Of a stretch of DNA of 64,000 bases, positions 28,028-40,380 are shown in pieces. The stretch is from Glandiceps talaboti (Eukaryota; Hemichordata; Enteropneusta; Spengelidae): positions 3,009,142-3,073,141 of the forward strand of contig NC_135565.1 in NCBI RefSeq assembly GCF_964340395.1. Direction: 5' to 3'. The translations under genes were made by a program, and so were the position numbers. The notes beneath the pieces were generated by a model. That model searched no databases. It had not been told where the DNA came from and was given only the letters and a program-made list of their open reading frames with translations. The stretch's first letter is position 1; each line of letters starts with the position of its first letter.

Positions 28028-29010
28028 ACAGAGAAAGCAATGATTGATATATAATTTAACGAGACGTTAGGGGATGCAGGAAAGGTCTAGAGTTATATCT
28101 CACTCTATGGAAGATGATTCAATTTAATCATGTTATATAAATTAATTAATTATTGACTTAACTTTTAATTTATATGCAAATATTCAAATACTATAAACAA
28201 TAGGACAAGTACTACGATTGTGTATTTATGCAAACAACTGTCCTTGCTGAGTATCAAGGTATGAACCTATAGTGGCACAAGACACATGTCATTGAAATTT
28301 GTTACAGAGACAATATATATATGACTACTTATTTTTCTTTTCTATAGTGCACATTGGTTTTGACATAATGCCACCAAGGACATTCGCCGAAATGTTATTT
28401 ATTTCTAAGTCGATAATAATTTTGTAAAAACATGCAGATATTACATTTTACCAGTCTGTCATAAATGTTTCTTGGATTTCTCACTGCAATGATAAAACCT
28501 CACAATATCGACATAAATTTGAGACAGGAAACTGACAAATCCGCCATATTGAATGATGTATCATGGGAAATGATATGACATCATTCAGAATGATAAACGT
28601 GAACCAATCATATTGTTGTACACAATCTACCACATAGTTCGTAACCACATATAGTCTACAAGCTGGTTACTCATACGCGGGGGTGAGGGGGGAGGGGGCA
28701 CAAGAAGTATTAAAAATTACTACAAATACAAATAATCCCAGTGTTCTTAGCATCTGAGCATGCTCTATGTGCAAGTCAGCTTTCTATGTTTAACTTACCG
28801 TGTATATTAATATTTAACATGAGTTATTGTATTTTGTGCGCCTATCAACAATTCAACAAATAAGTACATGATATTTAATTTATGTATACTGAACTTTAAA
28901 TTACGTTTGTCGGACTCTGTAAATCCGCTCACACCATAGTTGACCTAGGAGTGACGTCATATAGATAATTAAACTCTATGAATAGAAATGTATATTTATG
29001 TACTATCAGT
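28028..29010. other. 3' flank of the RASSF-like gene
   Basis: AT-rich, presumably 3'UTR and intergenic. No canonical AATAAA signal was recognised close to the stop. A G-rich patch lies at 28678-28699. Confidence 0.4.
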
Positions 29011-29116
29011 AGTCTGTAAGGTACGCCGTGACGGGGCGCCCTCACACATCGGCCAACCCCTCCCTCCTGTGAGAGTAGGCCGGTGAGGGCGGACGTCACG
29101 ACGTATCTTACAGTCT
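29011..29116 (+). mobile_element. MITE copy 1 (106 bp, terminal inverted repeats)
   Basis: Begins AGTCTGTAAGGTACGCCGTG and ends with a near reverse complement (CACGACGTATCTTACAGTCT). The inner arms CGCCCTCA and TGAGGGCG continue the palindrome. A second copy in the opposite orientation is at 52106-52205. No coding capacity. The flanks show no clear target duplication here. Confidence 0.9.
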
Positions 29117-29251
29117 ATAGTCTCCCCATCTATCAACCAGTTATATATGTTGACGTCACCCCCTTGGCGTACTATACTAATACCTTTAGTAGAGGTATAT
29201 TAAAGTGCTATGCTAAACGTTTATTACGATACTGTACGCCGTTATATGGTG

Positions 29252-29336
29252 ATTGTATTGTATTGTATTGTATTATATTGTATTGTACTGTATTGTATTG
29301 CATTGTATTGTATTGTATTGTATTGTATTGTATTGT
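29252..29336. repeat. (TATTG)n pentanucleotide tract
   Basis: About 17 units with a few substitutions. The open frames through it on both strands are artefacts. Confidence 0.97.
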
Positions 29337-29519
29337 ACAGCTCGTTGCAGCACTCTTCACTGGCACTGTTCCATGCAACCAGGCAGCACATGCCACACTT
29401 TAAGACAGCAAGATTTAATGAATACAGTTTTTTGCTACATTTTGTCTAAATGAAATTAAATAACGTTCCACCATCACGCAAAAATCAAATGTAGACATCA
29501 AAATATTGGCGCCCGCGTG

Positions 29520-29703
29520 TCTGCGTCTAGCTACAGTACGTTTAAATGCGTCTAGCTGCAGTACGTTTAAATGCGTCTAGCTGCAGTACGTTTAAATGCG
29601 TCTATAGCTAGCTACAGTACGTTTAAATGCGTCTAGCTACAGTACGTTTAAATGCGTCTAGCTACAGTACGTTTAAATGCGTCTAGCTGCAGTACGTTTA
29701 AAT
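29520..29703. repeat. 25-bp minisatellite
   Basis: Seven copies of GCGTCTAGCTACAGTACGTT followed by TAAAT. One copy has a 6-bp internal insertion (TATAGC-type) near 29602. Confidence 0.97.
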
Positions 29704-30596
29704 GTTTTCAGAGTTGAATTGTAGCAAGAAGTGGCCATCCTACTTTCTTAAAAATGTACAATGTTTAGTGTTTATTGGTTTCTGCATCGTTGCATCAAAC
29801 AGAGCAGTGAACAGTAATGTGCAATGCGCTGTATGAAGATGGTGTAGTTCCGATTATCATATGCTACCCAACATGCCAACAGTTTGAACTCGTAAAACGT
29901 AAAATGTAAAATACAACGTATGACAAAAAGACCAGGAAATATCATTACCCCACTGCAGACGATAAGATTGCAAATGTATTAATACTAGCTGGACCGGTTT
30001 TTAAAGGCGTGATAAATCTATACCACAGAAATTGTCATTTTGGCCAGATTGTAAATTTATAATTTGTTTGGGTATAGAGCTACAAGACGCTCCAACATGC
30101 ATCCAACTTAGTCCTGCTTTGCATACAGAGTAAGTCGTCCTTTCTATCTTCGTCCTACAAAGAGACATTCGAGTCGTGAAATGCTGGTAACTAAAGAATT
30201 AACGCACTATGTGTTTAAATATTAGTAATAAATCAAGTAATTTTATCTCACCTTGGCTACAAAAGACCCAGTTCGTATGACCAAAACTCCCGAAATCACA
30301 TGTTCAACCATAATTTCAGGGTTCCGCCTTACGTACGATGACCTACTAGACATCCCAATCAAATATGGCGGCGTTTGTAAGGTGGAACGTTTAAAATTAC
30401 AACCGGAACTGGAAAAGTTCCCATTTCGACACTTTTTGTGATCTTACCAGCGACCACTATCGTCAAAGAGATAGGCGGGTTACATTGCTTTTCGCAGGAC
30501 GGTGTTGAGGGAAACGCGTGCACAGGACCAGCATCCACTTAGCAAATCCCTCAGATACAACATATATGTGACATATGTACCTTGCCTTTCTGTCCT
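29704..30596. other. Gene-free stretch
   Basis: No supported gene or repeat. Confidence 0.45.
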
Positions 30597-30703
30597 GAAT
30601 TCTTTAGTCTAGTTCCTGACGACCGTGTTCAGATTTTACACTACGTTATCTTCACGCAGGTGTGAAATCGGAACAGGGTCGTCGGGAACTAGACTATGAA
30701 TTC
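30597..30703. mobile_element. Fold-back (MITE-like) hairpin element, 107 bp
   Basis: Starts and ends with GAATTC. The arms AGTCTAGTTCCTGACGACC and GGTCGTCGGGAACTAGACT pair over about 44 bp each with few mismatches, leaving a short centre. No coding capacity and no obvious target duplication. Confidence 0.85.
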
Positions 30704-31320
30704 TTATATCTAAAAAGACAACTACCTTCATTTTGATCACGTTCTTTGGCTTTGTAGTATAATATACTTTATGTATTTTGTCAAGCACACTTTCATTGTA
30801 TTTTCTTTGATTTTTAGTAGAAGCTAATATACATTTAGAATTTATAGCGTCAAATGCAGTCTGTACACAGAACAAGACATTAAAATATTTTGTGATATCA
30901 GTCATTTCCGTCTTGACTGTTTGTTTATTTAGATATTGACGTGTGATATTCAAAGTACTGCCAATGCACCGACATCTCCTCGATGATGTTTCTGTTGGTA
31001 ATCAACTTTTAAGGTTAAAGGTCACTCGATGGTATGGTGTTTTTGTTTAGTAATCAAAGGTTAAAGGTGACAAAGATCGACAATTATGGGATCACTATCA
31101 TCGGTATGGTATGTTCATTGTGGGGGAGAACCAACCTACTTTATTTATATATTTATCACCAATGTATCATTATTTGTCAAAGTGTGCACAATAGTGTACT
31201 TCATGGCTGGTTAATTTATGATGACACCACAACAATTACTTATATACTAGTAGCTGCTTTGTTAAATGACAACATGGCTGTCATGACCTACTTTCATTGA
31301 TGACCCCGTTATTTTCTAAT

Positions 31321-31321
<1 letters not shown>
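30704..31321. other. Gene-free stretch
   Basis: No supported gene. The phrase AAAGGTTAAAGGTGAC/AAGGTTAAAGGTCAC repeats near 31010 and 31058. Confidence 0.45.
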
Positions 31322-31364
<43 letters not shown>

Positions 31365-31420
31365 GGCGGTGGTGGGGGTGGTGGTGGCGTTGGTGTTGAT
31401 GGTGTTGGTGGTGGTGTTTT
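31322..31420. repeat. (GTT)n followed by GGT-rich tract
   Basis: About 14 GTT units, then an irregular GGTGGT/GGCGGT stretch. Confidence 0.95.
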
Positions 31421-31635
31421 ATTTTCTAACCATGTCTATGTGCATATAGATGATACGTAGTAGTACACATTTGATGTCTCCCCACATACGTCAGAGTACT
31501 GTGCAATTGAAACGTTGGTAGGATCCTCTAATGGTTTAAGGAGCAAGGTTTTAAACCTTCTTAAATCCATGTGGAACATACCGTAATCTACGAAAGAGGT
31601 GTGAATCCTTCACATACTAATCTCTCTCCTACTAG

Positions 31636-31640
<5 letters not shown>

Positions 31641-31696
<56 letters not shown>
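31641..31696. repeat. (TA)28 tract
   Basis: Pure TA run followed by GATAGATATAGATG. Tyr-Ile frames are artefacts. Confidence 0.98.
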
Positions 31697-31698
<2 letters not shown>

Positions 31699-31923
31699 TA
31701 GATATAGATGTGTCGACTTAGACAAAAAGGGAAATTTCAAATCTTGCCCAAGGGATTTGAACTGTTACGAGCTCTCAGACAATTTGTTTTAATTAATATT
31801 CTAACTATATTAATTGTTAATAGTTGCTGTTGCCATACCAACAACAACCGAGAGTAGAATATGTGACGTAACTAGTACTACTTTGAAGAACTGATGTTTT
31901 AACCACACAATACGGGAATGTAC

Positions 31924-31926
<3 letters not shown>

Positions 31927-31980
<54 letters not shown>
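31927..31980. repeat. (TA)27 tract
   Basis: A second pure TA run, 230 bp after the first. Confidence 0.98.
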
Positions 31981-31984
<4 letters not shown>

Positions 31985-33219
31985 ACGAAAGGAGTTGTGT
32001 CTACTATCATAGAGGGCGCTCTTCACAACGTAATCTCTTTCCTAAGTACAATAACAAACTGACTATTAACATTTATTTTAGTCTTTTTAGAATTGTTGAG
32101 TTACAAACACGGATTTGATCTTATTGTTTAATTGGATCTTTCTTTACAATAAGTAAAAAACATATAAAAACCTCAAATAAAATAATATCAAATTATCATC
32201 TATATTGCTAATTTAATTGTGACAATCTCAGACAAAGACCAAAACAATGTCGTAGGCGGCGCTGTCATTAAGATAATAAACAATAACACCCTTATAGAAA
32301 TGGGAAAACCAGTTAGATAGTCCTGTATATAGTCATTTATAGTTAAGGACAAACGAAGACACTGACGTTGCCTTTATTTGAATGTTTTATGACATTTTAT
32401 GAACTTGTTAAAGAAGTAAACTTAGATTTTTCACCCTATAACTGTTATATAAACTCAGTCAGTTTCACAATTTTGGTGATAATTTTGTTTAACAACCTCT
32501 TTCTTCCCTTTCTTCCCACTCTTCTCATTATTACCAGCTGGTATTATCGTGTCTATTTTATTTTATATGGAATGAGAAGTATGTACGGTGACGACTGTTT
32601 CTCACTCGTGACCATTGTCGGGTTTGCATGTGACGTCACTTCTCGAGATGGCCAAGTCTTCCACTGTTATGTTCAATACCAAAGATGTTAACCTATGCTT
32701 TATCACTTATTTGGTTATGAGGCCTAGGACTATACATGACCTATAGAGGGCGCTACACCCAAGGCAAGGGAAACTAGAAGATGTTCACAAGAAGATCCCG
32801 AGGTTTTGATAATCAAATTACTTGTACTCTCTTTAAAGTTGACGTTATAGTGTTTGAATTCAATAAAAAATACTTTACCAAAGAGCGTCATTGTTTCCTA
32901 TACGTCCTGTATTATTTCAATTTGACAACCTCTTTCGACATTGTAACAAATCATTTGTAATTTATAATTTAGAAAAAACAAGACTAGAATGCAAACTTTG
33001 TGAAGTGATAAATATTGTATCAGTTTGGAACAACCTACAAGACATGTATGGGTGCATGGGGTAACAGATCACTCATAAAGGTAAAGGCGCCTGGGACTCT
33101 ATATACATTTAACTGTCATGTTTTATATTATACTGTAATTGTCATAATTAACATTATGGATTTACGCTACGGACCGTTTCAAAAAGGATCATCAGGCGCG
33201 AACTGCTGCTGCTGCTTGC
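31981..33219. other. Gene-free stretch before the minisatellite complex
   Basis: No supported gene. The 107-codon frame at 32368-32691 is hydrophobic, AT-driven and without recognisable domain. The last bases (GCTGCTGCTGCTTGCTGTGG) lead straight into the 31-bp array. Confidence 0.45.
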
Positions 33220-36200
33220 TGTGGGTGTAAGACATTGGTCTATTGTACACTGTGGGTGTAAGACATTGGTCTATTGTACACTGTGGGTGTAAGACATTGG
33301 TCTATTGTACACTGTGGGTGTAAGACATTGGTCTATTGTACACTGTGGGTGTAAGACATTGGTCTATTGTACACTGTGGGTGTAAGACATTGGTCTATTG
33401 TACACTGTGGGTGTAAGACATTGGTCTATTGTACACTGTGGGTGTAAGACATTGGTCTATTGTACACTGTGGGTGTAAGACATTGGTCTATTGTACACTG
33501 TGGGTGTAAGACATTGGTCTATTGTACACTGTGGGTGTAAGACATTGGTCTATTGTACACTGTCGGTGTAAGACATTGGTCTATTGTACACTGTGGGTAT
33601 AAGATATTGGTCTATTGTACACTGTGGATGGAAGACATTGGTCTATTGTACACTGTCGGTGTAAGACATTGGTCTATTGTACACTGTCGGTGTAAGACAT
33701 TGGTCTATTGTACACTGTGGGTGTAAGACATTGGTCTATTGTACACTGTGGGTGTAAGATATTGGTCTATTGTACACTATGGATGTAAGACATTGGTCTA
33801 TTGTACACTGTCGGTGTAAGACATTGGTCTATTGTACACTGTCGGTGTAAGACATTGGTCTATTGTACACTATGGGTGCAAGACATTGGTCTATTGTACA
33901 CTATGGGTGTAAGATATTGGTCTATTGTACACTATGGATGTAAGACATTGGTCTATTGTACACTGTCGGTGTAAGACATTGGTCTATTGTACACTGTGGG
34001 TGTAAGACATTGGTCTATTGTACACTGTCGGTGTAAGACATTGGTCTATTGTACACTATGGATGTAAGACATTGGTCTATTGTACACTGTTGGTGTAAGA
34101 CATTGGTCTATTGTACACTGTGGGTGTAAGACATTGGTCTATTGTATACTATGGGTGTAAGACATTGGTCTATTGTACACTATGGATGTAAGACATTGGT
34201 CTATTGTACACTGTGGGTGTAAGACATTGGTCTATTGTACACTATGGATGTAAGACATTGGTCTATTGTACACTGTCGGTGTAAGACATTGGTCTATTGT
34301 ACACTGTGGATGCAATACATTGGTCTATTGTATACTGTGGGTGTAAGACATTGGTCTATTGTACACTATGGATGTAAGACATTGGTCTATTGTACACTGT
34401 GGGTGTAAGACATTGGTCTATTGTACACTGTGGGTGAAAGACATTGGTCTACTGTACACTATGGATGTAAGACATTGGTCTATTGTACACTATGGGTGTA
34501 AGACATTGGTCTATTGTACACTGTGGGTGTAAGACATTGGTCTATTGTACACTGTGGGTGTAAGATATTGGTGTATTGCACACTATGGATGTAAGACATT
34601 GGTCTATTGTACACTGTGGGTGTAAGACATTGGTCTATTGTACACTGTGGGTGTAAGACATTGGTCTATTGTACACTATGGGTGTAAGATATTGGTGTAT
34701 TGCACACTATGGATGTAAGACATTGGTCTATTGTACACTATGGATGTAAGACATTGGTCTATTGTACACTATGGGTGTAAGATATTGGTGTATTGCACAC
34801 TGTGGGTGTAAGACATTGGTCTATTGTACACTGTGGGTGTAAGACATTGCTCTATTGTACACTGTGGGTGTAAGACATTGGTCTATTGTACACTGTCGGT
34901 GTAAGACATTGGTCTATTGTACACTGTGGGTGTAAGACATTGGTCTATTGTACACTGTCGGTGTAAGACATTGGTCTATTGTACACTGTGGGTGTAAGAC
35001 ATTGGTCTATTGTACACTGTCGGTGTAAGACATTGGTCTATTGTACACTATGGATGTAAGACATTGGTCTATTGTACACTGTGGGTGTAAGACATTGGTC
35101 TATTGTACACTGTCGGTGTAAGACATTGGTCTATTGTACACTGTGGGTGTAAGACATTGGTCTATTGTACACTATGGATGTAAGACATTGGTCTATTGTA
35201 CACTATGGATGTAAGACATTGGTCTATTGTACACTATGGATGTAAGACATTGGTCTATTGTACACTGTCGGTGTAAGACATTGGTCTATTGTACACTATG
35301 GATGTAAGACATTGGTCTATTGTACACTATGGGTGTAAGACATTGGTCTATTGTACACTGTCGGTGTAATAAGACATTGGTCTATTGTACACTATGGATG
35401 TAAGACATTGGTCTATTGTACACTATGGGTGAAAGACATTGGTCTATTGTACACTATGGATGTAAGACATTGGTCTATTGTACACTGTCGGTGTAAGACA
35501 TTGGTCTATTGTACACTGTCGGTGTAATAAGACATTGGTCTATTGTACACTATGGATGTAAGACATTAGTCTATTGCACACTGTGGGTGTAAGACATTGG
35601 TCTATTGTACACTGTCGGTGTAAAACATTGGTCTATTGTACACTATGGATGTAAGACATTGGTCTATTGTACACTATGGATGTAAGACATTGGTCTATTG
35701 TACACTGTGGGTGTAAGACATTGGTCTATTGTACACTATGGATGTAAGACATTGGTCTATTGTACACTGTCAGTGTAATAAGACATTGGTCTATTGTACA
35801 CTATGGGTGTAAGACATTGGTCTATTGTACACTATGGGTGTAAGATATTGGTCTATTGTACACTATGGATGTAAGACATTGGTCTATTGTATACTATGGG
35901 TGTAAGACATTGGTCTATTGTACACTATGGATGTAAGACATTGGTCTATTGTACACTGTCGGTGTAAGACATTGGTCTATTGTACACTATGGATGTAAGA
36001 TATTGGTGTATTGCACACTGTGGGTGTAAGACATTGGTCTATTGTACACTGTGGGTGTAAGACATTGGTCTATTGTACACTGTGGGTGTAAGACATTGGT
36101 GTATTTTATACTGTGGGTGTAAGACATTGGTCTACTGTATACTGTGGGTTTATTCACCTATACAGAGTACCATACATACCATTGGTCTATTGTACACTGT

Positions 36201-36482
36201 GGGTGAAAGACATTGGTCTATTGTACACTGTGGGTGTAAGACATTGGTCTATTGTACACTGTGGGTGTAAGATATTGGTCTATTGTACACTGTGGGTGTA
36301 AGATATTGGTCTATTGTACACTGTGGGTGCAAGACATTGGTCTATTGTACACTATCGGTGCAAGACATTGGTCTTTTGCACACTGTGGGTGTAAGACATT
36401 GGTCTATTGTACACTGTGGATGCAATACATTGGTCTATTGTATACTGTGGGTGTAAGACATTGGTCTACTGTATACTGTGGG
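33220..36482. repeat. 31-bp tandem array, about 100 copies
   Basis: The unit GTGTAAGACATTGGTCTATT followed by GTACACTGTGG has a strict 31-bp period over 3.2 kb. Three main variants are interspersed at the variable end: CTGTGGGTG, CTGTCGGTG and CTATGGATG. Rarer changes are GATATTGG, GTGTATTGCAC and a +3 insertion (GTAATAAGAC at about 35366, 35525 and 35776). Each unit carries an inverted CCAAT pentamer (ATTGG). At 36149-36180 a fragment of the neighbouring 40-bp unit interrupts the array. Confidence 0.98.
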
Positions 36483-37559
36483 TTTATTCACCTATACAGA
36501 GTACCATACACTATTATATTCACTTTTATTCACCTACACAGACTACCATACACTATCACATTCACTTTTATTCACCTACAGACTACCATACACTATCACA
36601 TTCACCTTTATTCACCTACACAGACTACCATACACTATCACATTCACTTTTATTCACCTACAGACTACCATACACTATCACATTCACTTTTATTCACCTA
36701 CATAGAGTACCATACACTATCACATTCACTTTTATTCACCTACAGACTACCATACACTATCACATTCCCTTTTATTCACCTACATAAAGTACCATACACT
36801 ATCATATTCACTTTTATTCACCTACACAGACTACCACACACTATCACATTCACTTTTATTCACCTATACAGAGTACCATACACTATCACATTCACTTTTA
36901 TTCACCTACACAGACTACCACACACTATCACATTCACTTTTATTCACCTACACAGACTACCACACACTATCACATTCACTTTTATTCACCTACAGACTAC
37001 CATACACTATCACATTCACTTTTATTCACCTACAGACTACCATACACCATCACATTCACTTTTATTCACCTATACAGACTACCATACACTATCACATTCA
37101 CTTTTATTCACCTACAGACTACCATACACTATCACATTCACTTTTATTCACCTAGACTACCATACACTATCACATTCACTTTTATTCACCTACAGACTAC
37201 CATACACTATCACATTCACTTTTATTCACCTTCAGACTACAATACACTATCACATTCACTTACACAGACTATCATACACCATCACATTCACTTTTATTCA
37301 CCTACACAAACTACCATACACTATCACATTCACTTTTATTCACCTACACAGACTACCATACACTATCACATTCACTTTTATTCACCTATACAGACTACCA
37401 TACACTATCACATTCACTTTTATTCACCTACAGACTACCATACACTATCACATTCACTTTTATTCACCTACAGACTACCATACACTATCACATTCACTTT
37501 TATTCACCTACAGACTACCATACACTATCACATTCACTTTTATTCACCTACAGACTACC
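36483..37559. repeat. 40-bp tandem array, first segment
   Basis: The unit TTCACCTACAGACTACCATA plus CACTATCACATTCACTTTTA is 40 bp; a common CCTACACAGACT variant gives 42 bp. The plus strand of the unit has no stop in any frame. Since 40 is not a multiple of three, translation cycles through three peptides and produces very long spurious open frames. This segment ends at the 5' junction of the retrotransposon. Confidence 0.98.
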
Positions 37560-39180
37560 GACCCTTGATGTTAGCAACTACAGGCCCATCTCAATTTTAC
37601 CAGTCCTTAGCAAACTATTTGAATCAATCGTTAAAGACCAATTAGTATCATTTCTAGATAAATTTGACATTCTTCTCAGTACTCAATACGGTTTCCGCAA
37701 AAAGTTTAATACGAAAATTGCCCTTGCTGACCTCATATCTGACATTACTGACAAAATGGACCAGGGCTTCGTCACCTTTGGCATTTTTATCGACCTCAAA
37801 AAAGCATTCGATACAATTGACCATCATATTCTTATCCAAAAGTTATATTATTACGGCATTAGAGGTGTTCCGCTCCTTTGGTTTCAAAATTACCTTAAAA
37901 ATAGACAACAGGTCGTTAGCATAAATGGTATCAACTCCAATCCAAAACAAATTAAGTGTGGGGTACCCCAAGGATCAATACTTGGACCAATCCTCTTCCT
38001 CATATATATTAACGACATTAACAAATCTACTGACGCCTTCAATTTTCGTTTATTTGCAGATGACACTAACCTATTCAAATTCATGAAAACTAATAATATC
38101 AATCTTAATGTTATAAATGATCATTTTAAAAAAGTTAACGACTGGTGCAATGCTAACAAACTAACAATTAACGTTGACAAAACTAACTATATGATTATCA
38201 AAACTCCCCAGAGGATATCTCACATCGAGGGAACCCTAAGTATTAGCGACACACCAATTAAGTGTGTATCATCGGCCACATATCTAGGTATTTCCATCGA
38301 CCCAGCTCTCACCTGGAAATCTCACATCGAAAAAGTAACCCGAACTATAAGTCCCAAAATCGGAATCATCTCTCGTATTCGCCATTATGTCCCAAGGTCC
38401 ACCCTTGTTTTACTTTACAACACTTTAATCCTCCCCCATCTTAGTTACTGTCTTGAAATTTGGGGTAACACCTATCGTACATTACTCGAACCACTTATAA
38501 TCTTGCAAAAGAAACTAGCTCGACTTATCACTTTCTCTGATTATCAAACACATTCTGCGCCCCTTTTCAATCAACTCCGAATATTAGATATCCATAAACT
38601 GTGTAAATTCCAAACATGCATGTTTGTCTATGACTTACAAAATAACCGCTATGCTCATAATATTAACCACTACATTACTAACCGTCTATCCCATAGCTAC
38701 CCTACCAGATCAGCCCTCAGTTGTAACATTCCCATTCCAAAAGTTAATCTTACAATTTGTCAAAAGAATTTCAAATATGCATTACCCAAACATTGGAACT
38801 CCCTACCAAACAAACTTAAGAATATACACAAGCGACATGAATTTAAAAAATGTATAAAGACACACCTTTTCTCTTGATTCTTATTTGTACTGTAAATATG
38901 TAAATATCTTTTTCTGTACATGTGCTATAATAGATTTGTGAATATGTATGTGTGTATTGATTATTACTATATTATTTGTTATTATTAATTATTTATCATA
39001 AGTACGCCGTGTATCTTTACCTTCTATATTTTGACAGGATAAGGACCATGGACTAGATTAGTTTCTAGTAAACTATTTCCATGGTCCTCACCAGAGCATT
39101 TTCTTTTACTGTATTTGTATTTTCCTCTCTGTAATGTTATTACCTTATGTTTCCGGTGAAAATAAATTCAATTCAATTCA
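37560..39180 (+). mobile_element. 5'-truncated non-LTR retrotransposon (LINE) inside the 40-bp array
   Basis: 1.6-kb element lacking its 5' end (no ORF1, no endonuclease). It carries the reverse transcriptase C-terminal part, a 3'UTR with a stem-loop (39042-39052 pairs perfectly with 39078-39088, AGGACCATGGA) and a terminal (ATTCA)3 tail (39166-39180). A microsatellite-like 3' end and 3' hairpin are typical of the CR1/Jockey superfamily; the clade is an inference. No target duplication is evident: array sequence ends CAGACTACC and resumes ATACACTATC, as if the unit had been cut at one point. Confidence 0.93.
37561..38877 (+). CDS. Reverse transcriptase, 5'-truncated but open (LINE ORF2 C-terminal part)
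   Basis: Open from the truncation point to TGA, 438 codons. It enters RT at DVSNYRPISILPVLSKLFE. Motif A is FIDLKKAFDTID (about 75-86), motif B GVPQGSILGP (134-143), motif C FADDT (165-169, catalytic Asp pair), then KLTINVDKTNYMI and YLGISIDPALTW. The C-terminal thumb region ends with WNSLPNKLKN and HLFS, the usual end of CR1/Jockey-type ORF2. The first in-frame Met is at 37756. Without the endonuclease domain and a promoter it cannot be autonomous. Absence of stops or frameshifts in 1.3 kb suggests a fairly recent insertion. Confidence 0.93.
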   Translation, partial: TLDVSNYRPISILPVLSKLFESIVKDQLVSFLDKFDILLSTQYGFRKKFNTKIALADLISDITDKMDQGFVTFGIFIDLKKAFDTIDHHILIQKLYYYGIRGVPLLWFQNYLKNRQQVVSINGINSNPKQIKCGVPQGSILGPILFLIYINDINKSTDAFNFRLFADDTNLFKFMKTNNINLNVINDHFKKVNDWCNANKLTINVDKTNYMIIKTPQRISHIEGTLSISDTPIKCVSSATYLGISIDPALTWKSHIEKVTRTISPKIGIISRIRHYVPRSTLVLLYNTLILPHLSYCLEIWGNTYRTLLEPLIILQKKLARLITFSDYQTHSAPLFNQLRILDIHKLCKFQTCMFVYDLQNNRYAHNINHYITNRLSHSYPTRSALSCNIPIPKVNLTICQKNFKYALPKHWNSLPNKLKNIHKRHEFKKCIKTHLFS

Positions 39181-40380
39181 ATACACTATCACATTCACTT
39201 TTATTCACCTACACAGACTACCACACACTATCACATTCACTTTTATTCACCTACAGACTACCATACACTATCACATTCACTTTTATTCACCTACAGACTA
39301 CCATACACTATCACATTCACTTTTATTCACCTACAGACTACCATACACTATCACATTCACTTTTATTCACCTTCAGACTACAATACACTATCACATTCAC
39401 TTACACAGACTATCATACACCATCACATTCACTTTTATTCACCTACACAAACTACCATACACTATCACATTCACTTTTATTCACCTACACAGACTACCAT
39501 ACACTATCACATTCATTTTATTCACCTACAGACTACCATACACTATCACATTCCTTTTATTCACCTACAGACTACCATACACTATAACATTCACCTACAC
39601 AGACTATCATACACTATCACATTCACCTTTATTCACCTACAGACTACCATACACTATCACATTTACTTTTATTCACCTATACAGACTACCATACACTATC
39701 ACATTCACTTTATTCACATACAGACTACCATACACTATCACATTCACTTTTATTCACATACAGAGACTACCATACACTATCACATTCACTTTTATTCACA
39801 TACACTACCATACACTATCATTCACTTTTATTCACCTATACAGACTACCATACACTATCACATTCACTTTTATTCACCTATACAGACTACCATACACTAT
39901 CACATTCACTTTTATTCACCTATACAGACTACCATACACTATCACATTCACTTTTATTCACATACAGACTACCATACACTATCACATTCACCTTTATTCA
40001 CCTACAGACTACCATACACTATCACATTCACTTTTATTCACCTATACAGACTACCATACACTATCACATTCACTTTTATTCACCTACAGACTACCATACA
40101 CTATCACATTCACTTTATTCACATACAGAGACTACCATACACCATCACATTCACTTTTATTCACCTTCAGACTACCATACACTATCACATTCACTTTTAT
40201 TCACCTTCAGACTACCATACACTATCACATTCACCTACAGACTACCATACACTATCACATTCACCTACAGACTACCATACACTATCACATTCACATTTAT
40301 TCACCTACACAGACTACCATACACTATCTTTTCCTTTTATTCACCTACAGACTACCATACACTATCACATTCACTTTTAT
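39181..40380. repeat. 40-bp tandem array, second segment
   Basis: Same 40/42-bp unit, more irregular here: internal deletions such as ATTCACCTACAC without the TTTTATTCAC word, and CATACAGAGACT variants. It begins at the LINE tail and ends at the solo LTR. A block of unusual variants at 39372-39510 matches 37231-37370 on the other side of the LINE. Confidence 0.98.

Noticed and set aside
32368-32691. Hydrophobic 107-codon frame suggesting a membrane protein
   Set aside because: The hydrophobicity follows from T-rich DNA; no recognisable domain or splice context.
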